A stretch of 64,000 nt of DNA from Ovis canadensis. Its lineage: Eukaryota > Chordata > Mammalia > Artiodactyla > Bovidae. Made by a program: the position numbers and the translations under genes. The first letter of the stretch is position 1. Every line of letters starts with the position of its first letter. This document shows positions 33,917 through 45,477 of the stretch, one piece after another. Below the pieces are notes generated by a model. That model worked only from the letters and a program-made list of their open reading frames with translations, had not been told where the DNA came from and did no database searches. The stretch covers positions 59,093,384 through 59,157,383 of the forward strand of contig NC_091250.1 in the NCBI RefSeq assembly GCF_042477335.2. The letters run 5' to 3'.

Positions 33917-34274
33917 AATCAGTTCAGTCACTCAGTCGTGTCCAACTCTTTGTGACCCCATGAATCGCAGCACACCAGGCCTCCCTGTCCATTACCAACT
34001 CCTGGAGTTCACTTAAACACATGTCCATTGAGTTGGTGATGCCATCCAGCCATATCATCCTCTGTCATCCCCTTCTCCTCCTGCCCCCAATCCCTCCCAG
34101 CATCAGAGTCTTTTCCAATGAGTCAACTCTTCGCATGAGGTGGCCAAAGTATTGGAGTTTCAGCTTCAGCATCAGCCCTTCCAGTGAATATCCAGGACTG
34201 AACTCCTTTGGGATGGACTGGTTGGATCTCCTTGCAGTCCAAGGGACTCTCAAGAGTCTTCTCCAACACCACAA
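33917..34274 (-). mobile_element. BovB LINE 3' end, antisense (left arm)
   Basis: ATCAGTTCAGTCACTCAGTC to TCTTCTCCAACACCAC. 358 bp, low divergence. Its inner (5') end faces a second BovB in opposite orientation at 34308, giving a large inverted repeat. Confidence 0.94.
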
Positions 34275-34307
34275 AATGTGGGACGTAAAGTGATGCAAAG
34301 GTTCATA

Positions 34308-34760
34308 TAGTCAAACCTATGATTTTTCCAGTAGTTATGTATGGATGTGAGAGTTGGACCATAAAGAAGGCTGAGTGCCAAAGAGCTGATGCCTTCAAAC
34401 TGTGGTGCTGGAGAAGAAGACTCTTGAGATTCCCCTGGATAGCAAGGAGATCAACCAGTCAATCCTACTGGAAATCAACCCTGAATATTCATTGGAAGGA
34501 CTGATGCTGAAGCTGAAGCTCCAATACTTTCACCACATGATGCAAAAGCTGAACATTGGAAAAGTCCCTGATGCTAGGAAAGGCTGAGGGAGGAGAAAGG
34601 GGTGACAGAGAATGAGATGGTTGGATGACATCATTGACTTAATGGACAGGAGTTTGAGCAAACTCAGGAAGATAGTGGAGGACAGGGAAGCCTGGCATAC
34701 TACAGTCCATGGGGTCACAAACAGTCAGACACAATGGAGCAACTGAACAATGACAACAAA
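34308..34760 (+). mobile_element. BovB LINE 3' end, sense (right arm)
   Basis: Starts ATAGTCAAACCTATGATTTT, passes GAGAGTTGGACCATAAAG and GGAAGGACTGATGCTGAAGC, ends CATGGGGTCACAAACAG..CAACTGAACAATG. More diverged than the left arm. 34402-34745 is the inverted counterpart of 33920-34274. Confidence 0.93.
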
Positions 34761-34779
34761 CAGTCGTAATGTTCTTTAA

Positions 34780-35255
34780 ATATTGGCCAGATAATATTTT
34801 TGAAATATACATCAGAGTGTGTCATGCCCATGTTCAGAGCTTTACAATGACTTCTTGCTATCTTTTGAATAAAATATTAACTCCTTCAATGGCATAAAAT
34901 GTCGCAAATCATCTGGTTGGTCCCTGCCTAACTTTACATCTCATATCCTCCTCTCTTAATTCTACCCACACTCTGTATTCTGAGTCCACTGAGGGTTTCT
35001 TTTTCTTTTTTGTAAACCCAAACTTGTCTGTACAATCTCTCTTCTCTCTGCCTAAGCTACTCTTCCTATGATACAACCTTGAAGTGATTTGTTTTCATCA
35101 CTCAAATCTAAGGTCACAGTATTTTTTCAGAGATATCTTCCCCTTAGAACCTAAAGTAAACCCTCATTATGCTCTAGCACTTTGCCTTAACTATGTCTAC
35201 CGCAATTATTTCAACTACTTGTTCTTGTTTGTTAAGTCATTTACAATCACAAATT
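34780..35255 (+). repeat. L2 LINE 3' region, sense
   Basis: CAATGACTTCTTGCTATC, CCTTCAATGGCATAAAATG, ATCATCTGGTTGGTCCCTGC and CCTAAGCTACTCTTCC keep the L2 order, followed by TCTAGCACTTTGCC. The terminal AATAAATG part is missing. Confidence 0.7.
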
Positions 35256-35269
35256 CATCCACTTTACAG

Positions 35270-35545
35270 CTACTGCTGTTGCTGCTAAGTCACTTCAGTC
35301 GTGTCTGACTCTGTGTGACTCCATAGATGGCAGCCCACCATGCTCCCCCATCCCTGGGATTCTCCAGGCAAGAACACTGGAGTGGGTTGCCGTTTCCTTC
35401 TCCAATGCATGAAAGTGAAAAGTGAAAGTGAAGTCGCTCAGTTGTCTCTGACTCTTCACGACCCCATGGACTGCAGCCTACCAGGCTCCTCCGTCCATGG
35501 GATTTTCCAGGCAAGAGTTCTGGAGTAGGATGCCATTGCCTTCTC
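35270..35545 (-). repeat. Dimeric BovA SINE, antisense
   Basis: First unit CTGCTGTTGCTGCTAAGTC..CTTCTCCAATGCATGAAAG, second unit GTGAAAGTGAAGTCGCTCAG..GCCATTGCCTTCTC. The joint GAAAGTGAAAAGTGAAAGTG and the CTG-rich left end are those of the known dimeric ruminant subfamily. Confidence 0.92.
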
Positions 35546-35711
35546 GGACTTTAGCATAATTACCTATTAAATGAATCCTACGTTAGTGACACTGTAATAA
35601 TATGCGCTTACAAGCATCCAAGAAGCCTTATACACTATGAAACCTAAGGCCAGTCATAGAAGCTGAATGAGCGTTCGCTTCAAGTTAGGTTAATAGTGGT
35701 AATTTGTGGTT

Positions 35712-35933
35712 ATGCGTGTGTTTGCTTAGTCGCACAGTCATGTCTGACTCTGTGATCCCAGGGACTGTAGCCTGCAGGGCTCCTCTCTCCACAGAATTTT
35801 TCCAGGCAAGAATACTGTAGCAGGTTGCCATTTCCTATTCCAGGGAATCTTCCAGACTGAGGGATTGAAACCATGTCTTTTGTGTGTCTTGCTTTGGCAG
35901 GCAGTCTTTACCACTCTGCCACCTGGGAAGCCC
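35712..35933 (-). repeat. BovA SINE, antisense, with TSD
   Basis: ATGCGTGTGTTTGCTTAGTC to TCTGCCACCTGGGAAGCCC. AATTTGTGGTT flanks it exactly (35701-35711 and 35934-35944). Confidence 0.94.
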
Positions 35934-36179
35934 AATTTGTGGTTTTATATTTAAGCAATTTAAATATACATATTATGACTATGAAGAGGAGTGCTTGAGA
36001 TGTTGTTCAGTCTCTTTCAGTTCTATCATTAAAACACATCAATGCTATTATTCTGTATGTCATCTATTGACTCCTTAGGTCTGCTCTACATCTTTCTCCC
36101 TTCTGCTTGATGCCTGGGGACAAACCAAATCTTTTTCTCTGGTTTCCACTTGGAAGGCTGAGAAATGTCAAAAGTATGT

Positions 36180-36440
36180 ATTTTATTCTTCCCCTGCCAA
36201 TAATTGCATGCCTGCCATGTGTCAAGACTTAGAAGCCACAAGAACACTACAGTGAACAAGTAGATAAAAACCACTGGCCTTGTAAAGCTTGCATCTTAGT
36301 TGGCAATGATAGTGAATAAAATAAATCTGCAACATAGCAATGATAATTATAAATAGTAAAGCAGGAAGGATAGCAATGTTGGAGAACTTTGAAATTTAAA
36401 GTGGGGTGGTCATAGTTTCTGTAGGACTTGAAGGGCCACT
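36180..36440 (-). repeat. L2-type remnant, antisense
   Basis: GCCTGCCATGTGTCAAGAC, TACAGTGAACAAG, GTAAAGCTTGCATC and AGTGAATAAAATAAATC follow the antisense L2 3' order; right part decayed into a GACTTGAAGGGCC block. Confidence 0.65.
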
Positions 36441-36465
36441 GTAAAGACTGTGGCTTTGGCTTTTA

Positions 36466-36670
36466 CTTCCCTGGTGGCTCAGATAGTAAAAGCATCTGCC
36501 TACAATCCAAGAGACCTGGGTTCCATCCCTGGGTTGGGAATATCCCCTGGAGAAGGAAATGGCAACCGACTCCAGTATTCTTGCCTGGAAAATCCCATGG
36601 ACAGAGGAGCCTGGTAGGCTAGAGTCCATGGGGTCGCAAAGAGTCAGACACGACTGAGTGACTTCACTTT
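36466..36670 (+). repeat. BovA SINE, sense
   Basis: ACTTCCCTGGTGGCTCAG head to GACACGACTGAGTGACTTC tail, followed by a CTTT-rich tract (36668-36692) that replaces the A-rich tail. Confidence 0.93.
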
Positions 36671-37184
36671 CTTTCTTTTCTTTCTTTTCTCACTGTGAAT
36701 AAAAGAAAACCATTGACGTGGTGGGGAATGAACCTGTGACACAATCTGATTTAACTTTAATTTGTTATTATTATATGTGGTTGTTTTATAGTGTGTGTAT
36801 GTATTTTAGAATAGATTAAAGGAGAGCAAGTAAAGGTGTAAATAAAATCTATTCAAGAAGTTAATAGCAATCATCCAGGCAAATGATAATGGTGGCTAAA
36901 ACTAACTTAGTTGCAACAGAATTGTTGACAACATAGTGTGAAATAGTCAGATTCAAGACATAGTTTGAAGGTAAAGTCAATGTGATTTTCTGGAAGATTA
37001 ATTCATTCAACACATTTATTTAACAGGTTATTCATAGCAAAAGACAGATATTAAGATAGGATATCAGATAAGACTTTGTAGGAACTTGGGTTTATAGTCA
37101 TTGCAGTGAGAGCCACTGTAGGGTATTGTGTGGAGGTGCAGTAAGATCTAACCTTTGTTTTTGAAGGAGAACTCAAATTGCGGA

Positions 37185-37395
37185 CTTCCCCAGTGGCTCA
37201 GCTGTTAAGAATCTATCTGCAATGCAGCAGACCCAGGTTCAGTCCCTGGGTTGGGAAGATCCCCTGGAGGAGGGCATGGCAACCCACTCTAGTATTTTTG
37301 CCTGAAGAATCCCATGCACAGAGGAGCCTGGCAGGCGACAGTCCACAGGGTTGCAAAGAGTCAAATGCAACTGAAGTGACTGAGCAAGCACACAT
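37185..37395 (+). repeat. BovA SINE, sense, with TSD
   Basis: CTTCCCCAGTGGCTCAGC head to ACTGAAGTGACTGAGCAAGC tail. TCAAATTGCGGA (37173-37184) and TCAAACTGCAGA (37396-37407) form a 12-bp duplication with two transitions. Confidence 0.92.
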
Positions 37396-37407
37396 TCAAA
37401 CTGCAGA

Positions 37408-38584
37408 ACTGACAATAGGCCCTGAAGTCAAGATTTGAAACAGGTAGAACTGCTGTGAGGATGAGTGTGTGAGAAAGAGAACAAGGTATGAAAAAACTGG
37501 GAGGAAAGTCAGTTATAGGGAGGATGGTAGAAAGATTAGGATTTATCATAGGCTTTATTAAAATTGAAATGATTCATAGAGATTCACTCTTCACTTTTTT
37601 TTCCAGGTGAAGGGATTTCTCTATCAACACACAGCAGTAAGTTATTTAACAGATGACTTTGGAAAAAGCAAATGGACATGCTCGACACAGTCATCACTTT
37701 CATGCTCCTGTTTTGGGAACCACTTTACTTGCAGGAAAATGGTGCATTCTCTAATTCTCTGTAATCTAAGTTTGAAAAAGTCAAGCCCCCAATGAAAGTG
37801 TCTATATCTGTTCAACAATTGCATTTGATTAAATGAGCACACTTAGATCTTTGGTGAAGCATTAGTAAGTCTTATTTGCTGCAGTTTGATGGGTACTTTC
37901 TCTAAAGCCCATTATATAGAATGAAATTGATGTTTTGAATCTCCATATGATTGTCCCCATGGCAATCTCTGAACCCTTTGAAACTTGGGGGTGGGAGAAA
38001 AATGGCATTATTCTTTTTCTTCAACCTAAAGATTTTTTTAAATGAATATGGAGTGAATTTTACACTAAAGATTATTATTAAGAGGCAACCTTCATATCCA
38101 AGTCTTCTCAATTTTGAAGATAAAACTGAATTTGACCTTTAACTAAAGATCAGTTCCAGTGGGTAACCAATTTGGACTGATTCCACTGGAGATCACCTAA
38201 GAGTATTCTGGCATTGCAAATGGCCATTAAAAGCCATCAGTGCTATAATTCTTTTGGAAACAGATAGTTATGTGAGAGTCATATGATAGTTATTGCTTTA
38301 TGATTTAGATATTATTTAATGAATAGTTGGAAATATCTATCAAATCTAACTTGACAAAAGAGGACAGAGAGGACCTCCATCTTAGCCAAGACTACATGGT
38401 AAAAATGCTATAATTTCCAAAATCATACCCTTCAAACTGACAATAGTGGCATATTATACATTTTTTTTACATCTTTCACTTAAAATTATCAAAACACTGC
38501 AATACCTGACTTCAGTCTTATATGTTAACTAGAGTCACAGCTATAAATCATTAAGACTACTCAATATCATCATCAGAGGTCATT
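37408..38584. other. Unique sequence, no convincing gene
   Basis: No repeat recognised. A T-rich tract plus CCAG at 37600-37608 and GTAAGT at 37637 bracket a 29-bp segment and would fit splice sites on paper, but no coding conservation or neighbouring exon supports it. Confidence 0.4.
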
Positions 38585-38710
38585 CTAGATGAGGGGTTTT
38601 AACCTGTTTGTGGCATGGACATTTTAGCAGTCTTTTAAAACTGTCTAAGAATAATAGTTTTAGATGTATAGGAGCCCAAGATAAGAACCTTAATATATAC
38701 AGGACTTTTT
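38585..38710 (+). mobile_element. Possible hAT-type DNA transposon end
   Basis: GAGGGGTTTTAACCTGTTTG and TTTTAGCAGTCTTTTAAAAC resemble the end of an old hAT/Charlie-like element whose terminus reads GGGTTCTTAACC. The other end is not visible. Confidence 0.35.
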
Positions 38711-39054
38711 CAAGTGTACCTAATTTCTCATGCTTAAATGATATACCTATTTGCAGGTTTTTAAATATTTTTCAACAGGAATAGTATTATTTTATTAGTT
38801 ACTAACCATTGTCTTACCACATTTTTACTTTGTCTATGTGGCTCACAAAATAGTACAAAAATTACATTGGTTGAAAATATCTCATGGCTGATGTAAACAA
38901 GCAACTTGTTGATTAACTGGATTATTTTTTGCTTTAGTGATCCAAGTCCCTATAAAGTAATATTACTGGTAATTTACAATTTACAGAAAGCATAATTGCT
39001 TTTATGTCTTCTATTAAATATGTGCACATTTACATTTATTATTTGTTTAATTCA
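38711..39054. other. AT-rich unique sequence
   Basis: Nothing recognised. Confidence 0.45.
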
Positions 39055-39385
39055 TGCTTCTTGAGTACATGATCATACTCACGAGCCCAGGTACTCTTCA
39101 AGATGCTAGGGATTCAGTTCTGAATAAGACCAAGTGAAAGTACAGGGAAGAAGGCAAAACAATGGAAGACGCATCAAAGAAAGGAAGCAAAGAGGAAGAG
39201 AATAGAAACAAATAAAAGAGAATAGAACATGACAGGCGCTGAAAGCGAGGTAGGAGGTGAGGAACGGACCCTGAGGCAATTACATTTGAATGAAGAAGTT
39301 AATACAGCAACCTCACATACGGATTCATGATTTAAAAAATTTTGTTGGAGCAAAGCATGATCATGTTTATGGGCAAGATCAAGCA
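39055..39385 (-). repeat. L2-type remnant, antisense
   Basis: CAGGTACTCTTCAAGATGC, GGGATTCAGTTCTGAATAAG correspond to the CTAGGCACTGGGGATACAG region of antisense L2; the rest is a purine-rich decayed stretch ending near GCAAGATCAAGC. Confidence 0.6.
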
Positions 39386-39589
39386 TTCTTCTTTAGACCA
39401 AAAAATAAATAAATAAAAGACGCTCACTATGTGAAGCAACATTGAAGACACTTATTGCTGAGTCAGTCTGGCAAAAAGAACCAGTGACTGTGCTACTTTC
39501 AGTCTACATTTAAAGAAGAGGCAGTGGGGGAAAATAGGCAGACTCCCCACAAACATTTGACTTGAGTGTCTGTCCATGGTTTCAGCCAT

Positions 39590-40020
39590 GATCGAAGGAC
39601 CTGTAGTGTTTTATTTTGTTTTCCATTCCTCCTGGCTACATTTGCTCCAAAAAGCCAGCTTCTGCATCAGGTGGTAAGGACCATACTCCCTCTGGAATCT
39701 ATAGAGAAGAATCCTTCCTGGTCTATTCTAACATCTGGTGACGTGTAAGCGGTCCTTGGCATTCCTTGGCATGAAGCTAACAGTGTTTCTACTTTTGCTC
39801 AGTTATCACATGGCATTCTGCTTTCATGTGTCCATGTCTTCACATTTTCTTTTTTACAGGGATAAGAGCCACGTTGAATTAAGGGTTCATTCTATAGCAG
39901 TATGACCTTATCTTAACTAATAACATCTATAATGATCCTATTTTAAATAAGATCACAATCTAAGGTACTAGAGGTTAGGACTTCAACATACACTTTGGGG
40001 AGAATGCAATTCAAATGACA
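39590..40020 (-). mobile_element. MaLR-type (MLT1/MST-like) LTR, antisense
   Basis: GGCATTCCTTGGCATGAAGC, TCACATGGCATTCTGC, then TATGACCTTATCTTAACTAA, CATCTATAATGATCC and CACTTTGGGGAGAATGC: the antisense 5' half of a MaLR LTR in correct order. Solo, no internal region. Confidence 0.65.
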
Positions 40021-40109
40021 ATTGTCATTTCTGGAGTTCACACAAAAATTTGAATTACTAGAATTAAAATAGTACAAAGAATATAGGCTAGGGATTTAGA
40101 TAGCTAATT

Positions 40110-40262
40110 ACTTACCTTTGGGCTTACATTTGTTATGTTAATTTTAGGAAAGTTGCTAAAATGCTTAGACTTTGTTTTCTGATCAATAGAATGGTGATAT
40201 CATCTACATTGCAGAACTGTTGTAAAGACAGAGATAATGTAAATAAAATGAGAATACCTAGA
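40110..40262 (+). repeat. MIR SINE, sense
   Basis: TTAGGAAAGTTGCTAAAATGC, TGATCAATAGAATGGTGATA and GTTGTAAAGACAGAGATAATG retain the MIR central and 3' order. Confidence 0.6.
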
Positions 40263-40515
40263 AAATCAAATTCCCATTCAGTTGATTCTTATAAATATTT
40301 TTGATATTTGAAAACTAATATAAGACTAAACAGAAAGGTATTACAATTTGTCATACTTAGGAAAAATAGCAGTCCTGAATCAAAATTGTATTTAAGTTAA
40401 AGTGAAAAATAAATGTATTTTTATGTTTGAAGTTCAAAACTCCAAATTAAGATGTAACCTTCATACATTTCTAGAGCAAATTGAAGTGAATATAACCCAT
40501 TAATGACATGAACAG

Positions 40516-40558
40516 TTCAGGAACCACTAGGAAAAAACGTCCTAGTGGTTGACCTGAA
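40516..40558. other. Compact perfect hairpin in unique DNA
   Basis: AACCACTAGGA (40522-40532) pairs perfectly with TCCTAGTGGTT (40540-40550) across a 7-base loop. A further 6 bp (TTCAGG, 40516-40521, with CCTGAA, 40553-40558) pair beyond a 2-base bulge. 17 pairs in 43 bases, with no repeat of mine overlapping. Confidence 0.85.
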
Positions 40559-40664
40559 AGATAATAGCCACTATAGTTGCTGAGTATTTCCCAAAGAATT
40601 ACTTATCTTGAAGTAAAGCCGTGGCTTGTAGTTAAGAACATACTCTACAACAGGCCTGTGCTGA

Positions 40665-40900
40665 CCACCCAATATAAATTATGTCTATCTTGGAAGTCTA
40701 ACATAGCAGCTTGGTCTTTCCTTTATAGCATCTATCTCAATTTATAATTATATATGTAAGGCTGTGTTTACTTGTCCTTTTGTTTTCCACATTAGATCTC
40801 AAATGTCTAGAGAATAAAGGCTGTCTTTAGCCCCTATCACACTGACTGTCACACAGAAAGGGCTTGATAAATATCAGTTTAATGATTAAATGAATTCGTG
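40665..40900 (+). repeat. L2 LINE 3' end, sense
   Basis: CTAGAGAATAAAGGCTGTC, CACTGACTGTCACACAGAAAG and GATAAATATCAGTTTAATG with a final TTAAATGAATTCG reproduce the L2 3' terminus. Confidence 0.75.
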
Positions 40901-41574
40901 AGTATACAGATGAATAAAACCTTATTACTCTCTCCAGACATTTTGACATATTTGTCTTTAGCAAAGACAATACAATAAATTGTACATTTGTTTACATATG
41001 CATTATATAGTGGTAGTGGGAAAAAAAATCCATGAAATATTCCTGGGAAAGTACTTTAAAATTTCCAGTGACAACATACTGTGTATATCAGTGATATCTG
41101 TTACTTTTTATCATTCTTTCTTTTGTATCCAAAGAAAGGTAGACATCAGACCTTTGGAGATGGAATATTGAAAAGCAGAAAAGCAAAGCAAACTAACAAC
41201 AAAAGTAGGATACAGGAGAAGAAAATGAAAATGAACAATAAAATGTCAAATAAGGTACTGGTAAAAGTGAGAGGCAAATTGGACCAAAATCTGAAAAAAA
41301 AAAAAATCAGATCATTATAAAGAATTGATAAAAGGGACCACATTAGTATATAAGTAAGCCTGCTTTAAAAAGTTAACATTCCATATTTCCACAATTTGGT
41401 GCAAAGTAATATGTTCTAACATTATGCTCTATTGTCTAGCTTGACCTACAGTGAATTTCTGTCTTGTAGTACTTGCTTCTGCACTCCTCTGTGCCTAGAA
41501 CCCCTGCAGCTGCCTGTCACTACACTTCTCATTGTATTCATCTTTCAAGATCCCAATGAGACACCAATTTCTCC
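40901..41574. other. Unique AT-rich sequence
   Basis: No repeat recognised except an A-rich tract near 41295. No gene. Confidence 0.45.
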
Positions 41575-41707
41575 ATTACAACATATCCATTTTATGTGTT
41601 AAAGAAGTTGAGACTCAGGGGTAAAGAGATAATAGAAGTTTACACATTTGGTGATAGGACTAGAACACAAAGGGAGTGTTCTTTCCACAGTATTACAAGG
41701 CTGAGGA
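41575..41707 (-). repeat. MIR SINE fragment, antisense
   Basis: CATTTTATGTGTTAAAGAAG, TGAGACTCAGGGGTAAAG, ACATTTGGTGATAGGACTAG in MIR order. Confidence 0.65.
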
Positions 41708-42384
41708 TTTGTAACATCCTTTGCTCCAAGGTTTGAAATAGTATACATTATTCATCAACTGAGCCATATCATGTCTACCTGGGTCAACATAAGGAGCAGG
41801 GAATCTTAGTAAGAATAAACACTGTGATACTGTCTGCTATATCTTCCCAAATATGCAGATTGAAGTGAATGGAAGAAAATTTCAAAGCCATAGAGTTGCT
41901 TAACATAAAAATGGCCCCCAAATTGCATAATATGTGATAATATCATATCAAAGGATACATTTGCAGGGTATGCAAGCATATTGGATGAGCAAATTCCTAT
42001 TCAACCATGAAATGATTTGCAACACAGTAAGAAAAGCATAACATTAAGGAGATGATTTCCTTTTTCTCTTTAATACTGAACATAACTTTCATTAATTTTA
42101 ATATGTGACTTTCAAGGGCAAATATGCCCATGGGCATCTGAGAGAGACTCAACAGTATTTTTAATCTAGAAAAGTAGTATAGTTACACAATATAAAATCA
42201 ATTTATTGATTATTAAAACATTTCATTCAAATTGGACATTTATAGGACTTGGTTGGTGTTTTTCTTCATTTACTTCATTTGAAGATCTTAATGACTATAA
42301 ACCATAGGAGCTTATTTAGGAAGTATCTCTCAGGCCTACAAGGGCAAAACACTCATCATTTTCTGATGTTGCCTACAGACACTT
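41708..42384. other. Unique AT-rich sequence
   Basis: Nothing recognised; no gene. Confidence 0.45.
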
Positions 42385-42720
42385 TCATCTACTCATTTAT
42401 TCACTTGTTTCGTAAGCATTTATTGGTGTCCATTATTGGGTGCTTCAGAAAAAAAGTCATAATGGTTGTCTTCAAGGAGAACAAAGCTACTGTGGAAAAA
42501 CATGTAAAAATATGAATGTGATAATAAAATTACCATGACAAAATTGTGAATGAATTGCAGAGAATGTAGTTGAGGGTAGAAAAGACAAAATTAAATCTTC
42601 AAGGAAAGGTCACTCTATGGAGGAGTCTCAGGAGAGAACACTGAAGAGGCTACAGGGCAAAGGCTTGGAGATTTTGCACTGGATGGATCCTGGCAGTGTG
42701 GCAAGACCTGGCCTATGATG
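42385..42720 (-). repeat. L2-type remnant, antisense
   Basis: TACTCATTTATTCACTTG, AAGCATTTATTGGTGTCC, then AAGGAAAGGTCACTCTATGG and GGGCAAAGGCTTGGAG follow the antisense L2-associated order seen also at 325 and 36180. Confidence 0.65.
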
Positions 42721-42938
42721 TGAATTAAGAAAAAAACACTTAAAGATAAGTGAAACTCAGTGATTGAAAACATAGGATAAGTAAATATATGTTCAGGTAA
42801 GTGTAAATGTCAGTAAGCAGGGATCAGAATGTTAATAAGACAAAAATAGTCATTTTAAGGAAATAAAGTCACAATAATATAAATATCTCATGGCAGATAA
42901 ACATGGCTTAAAATTTATACAAGTTGAAATGTTATATT

Positions 42939-43146
42939 GTGTGTTAGTCCTTCAGTCGTGTTTGACTCTTTGCAACCCCATGGGAATGTAGCCCACCAGG
43001 CTCCTCTGTCCATGGGATTTCCCAGGCAAAAATACTAGAGTGAGTTGCCATTCCCTTTTGCAGGGAATCTTCCTGATCCAGGGATCAAAACCAGGTCTTC
43101 TGCATTGCAGGCAGATTCTTTACCATCTGAAGCATCAGGGAAGCCC
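42939..43146 (-). repeat. BovA SINE, antisense, perfect TSD
   Basis: GTGTGTTAGTCCTTCAGTCG to GCATCAGGGAAGCCC. AAATGTTATATT occurs on both sides (42927-42938 and 43147-43158). Confidence 0.95.
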
Positions 43147-43377
43147 AAATGTTATATTAGTGGAAATGAATAGCACAATTATGTATGTTTGACAAACCTA
43201 GGTAATCAGGATATGACAGTCATTAGTTTATAATAGGTATTATATACTACATACTATTTTGTTTACTGCTGATTAGTTATGCTCAAAAATTTAATATCTA
43301 TTACAATATATCATTTCATTATAATATATCAAATAATATAATTGTTATTTTATTATATATACTGTATATGCAACCCT

Positions 43378-43583
43378 TGTGTGTGTGCTCAGTCACCTAG
43401 TCATGTCCAACTCTTTCCAACCCCACAGGCTCATCTGTTCATTAGATTTTCTCAGCAGGAATACTGGAGCAGGTTGTCATCTCCTCCTCCAAGGGATCCT
43501 CCTGACTCAGTGATTGAACATGCGTCTCCTGCATCTTCTGTGTTGCAGGCAAATTCTTCACTGCTGAGCCACTGGGGAAGCCC
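43378..43583 (-). repeat. BovA SINE, antisense
   Basis: GTGTGTGTGCTCAGTCACC to GAGCCACTGGGGAAGCCC, with a small extra segment before the head (CATCTTCTGTG). Confidence 0.92.
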
Positions 43584-43657
43584 AAACATTCTACACTACA
43601 AAGAAAAATACCTTTCTGGGCATCACAGATATTTTATAAAAACTGTGAATATAATAG

Positions 43658-43870
43658 ATATGTGTGTGCTTAGTGGCTCATTTGTGTCCAACTCTTTGCA
43701 ACTCCATAAACTATAGCTTGCCAGGCCCCTCTGTCCTTGAGGATTCTATAGGCAAGAATATTGGAGTGGGTAGCTGTTGCCTTCTCCAGGGGATCTTCCT
43801 GACCCAGGGATTGAACCTGGGTCTCCTTCATTGCAGGCAGATTCTTTACCATCTGAGCCACTAGGGAAGC
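43658..43870 (-). repeat. BovA SINE, antisense, with TSD
   Basis: ATATGTGTGTGCTTAGTGGC to GAGCCACTAGGGAAGC. ATATAATAG flanks it exactly (43649-43657 and 43871-43879). Third antisense BovA within 0.95 kb. Confidence 0.94.
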
Positions 43871-43879
43871 ATATAATAG

Positions 43880-45100
43880 GCCACTTCCCCCAAAAAACTC
43901 TCAAGAAATTTAAAAAGAGATTAGCTTACGGGCTACATTATCTTGGTTATAATGCAATGGAACTAAATATTAATATAAAAAGTATATGTTTAAAAATACT
44001 TAGAAGATAAAAGTATCATAAATAACTCAGAGTTCAAAGCAGAAATTAAATTTGTCATAACCACTGTATAGGGTACAATGCAAATGAGAGTGTGTTCTAT
44101 TACGCTAATGGAATGCAGACAAATTACCACCTAGATGAAAATTTATAAACTTAAATGAACATATATTATGCAAGAAATAATGGAAATGAAAGAACTGAAT
44201 GATTACTCAAGAATTCATGGCAAAGTAAAACAAAAAAGTCAGTAAAGCATAAAGGAATTAATAAATAAGAAATACTAAGAGAAGGGAATGAGGTAGAAAA
44301 TAAAAAAGTATCAGAATCAAAAATAAATATAAAGATAAAAAATAATAGCCAAACCTGGCAAATTTAATTGAAAGAAAGAAGATGAAAAGGAAGTCATAAA
44401 TATGAAGCATTAAAAATAAAAGAATTATATTAAAATCACAGATAATATTAATCGATGTAAAAATTACTATAAACTAAAATTGGAAAATATGTTATATAAT
44501 ATAAAAATATATATTGATTACCAAAGGTAACTTAAGACATAAAAATCGAAAGAGACAAATAGCAAATATGAAACTATATATAAAAAATGTCTGTTAAAAA
44601 TGGTGCCGGGGAAAGGCAATTCAAATGATTTCATGGGAAAATTCTGTACAGATCATTCTAATGTTATTTAGACTGTTTTAAAACATAGAAAATAATTTAT
44701 GAAATGAACAAAGGACATAAAGAAACTTCAATTTGCATACAAAAGTATACCATATCACCACAGTTTTAGAATTGTAGATTTGAAGACCTTCAAGAAAACA
44801 CTATCCGTTTTTGCCTAGTATCATACTAAAATAGCAATGTTAGATATTGATTCAAAAATTTCAAGAGCAATTGCTTATCATTTATTATATAATTATATAC
44901 ATATAGTTGTTCATGTGAATATTTTGATAGTTGCCCAAAATGTATTTCATAAAATTAACTGTTTCTCATAAACATTTGAGAAACCGCTTCCTTATAAATT
45001 AAAGAAAATCTATATCAAAGATATTTTATTTAATAGCAAGACAACATAAAGAGAAATGGAGGCACAAATATTGATGAATATAAAATGACATAATTGTTAT
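43880..45100 (+). mobile_element. Old L1 ORF2 region, sense, non-coding
   Basis: A-rich plus strand with the ORF2 order: AATGCAATGGAACTAAATAT, CAGAGTTCAAAGCAGAAATTA, AAAGAACTGAATGATTACTC, GGAATTAATAAATAAGAAAT and CCAAACCTGGCAAATTTAATT. Frame is destroyed. Interrupted at right by the BovA at 45115. Confidence 0.65.
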
Positions 45101-45114
45101 GTGTAGATGATATA

Positions 45115-45337
45115 GGGTTTCTCAAGTGGCACTAGTGGTAAAAAACCTGCCTGATCAATGCAGGAGACTTGAGAGATGTAAACTACGTCCCTAGGTTGGG
45201 AAGATCCCCTGGATCTGGAGGAGGGCATGGCAAGCCAGTATTCATGCCTGGAGAATCCCCAGAGGAGCCTGGCAGGTTACAGTCCATAGTGTCAGAAAGA
45301 GTCGGACAGGACTGAAGGGACTAAGTACACACTCACA
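45115..45337 (+). repeat. BovA SINE, sense, perfect TSD
   Basis: GGGTTTCTCAAGTGGCAC head to GGACTGAAGGGACTAAGTAC tail; a 10-bp extra (ATCTGGAGGA) inside. TAGATGATATA on both sides (45104-45114 and 45338-45348). Confidence 0.94.
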
Positions 45338-45477
45338 TAGATGATATAATTAAGCAACAGAATAAAATGAAAAACAACTACAATAAATTGAAGTCCTTTT
45401 AGAATTGTTAAAATGTTAATACTTCAGTGGTAAGGAACATCCGTGTCTTATTTGTGGTTTCAATGTGAATGCTCACA

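Noticed and set aside
37609..37637. Mini-exon suggested by CCAG before and GTAAGT after
   Set aside because: Such pairs are frequent by chance; no coding conservation or partner exon can be shown.
43342..43716. 124-residue plus-strand frame
   Set aside because: Runs through two antisense BovA SINEs; SINE-derived chance frame.
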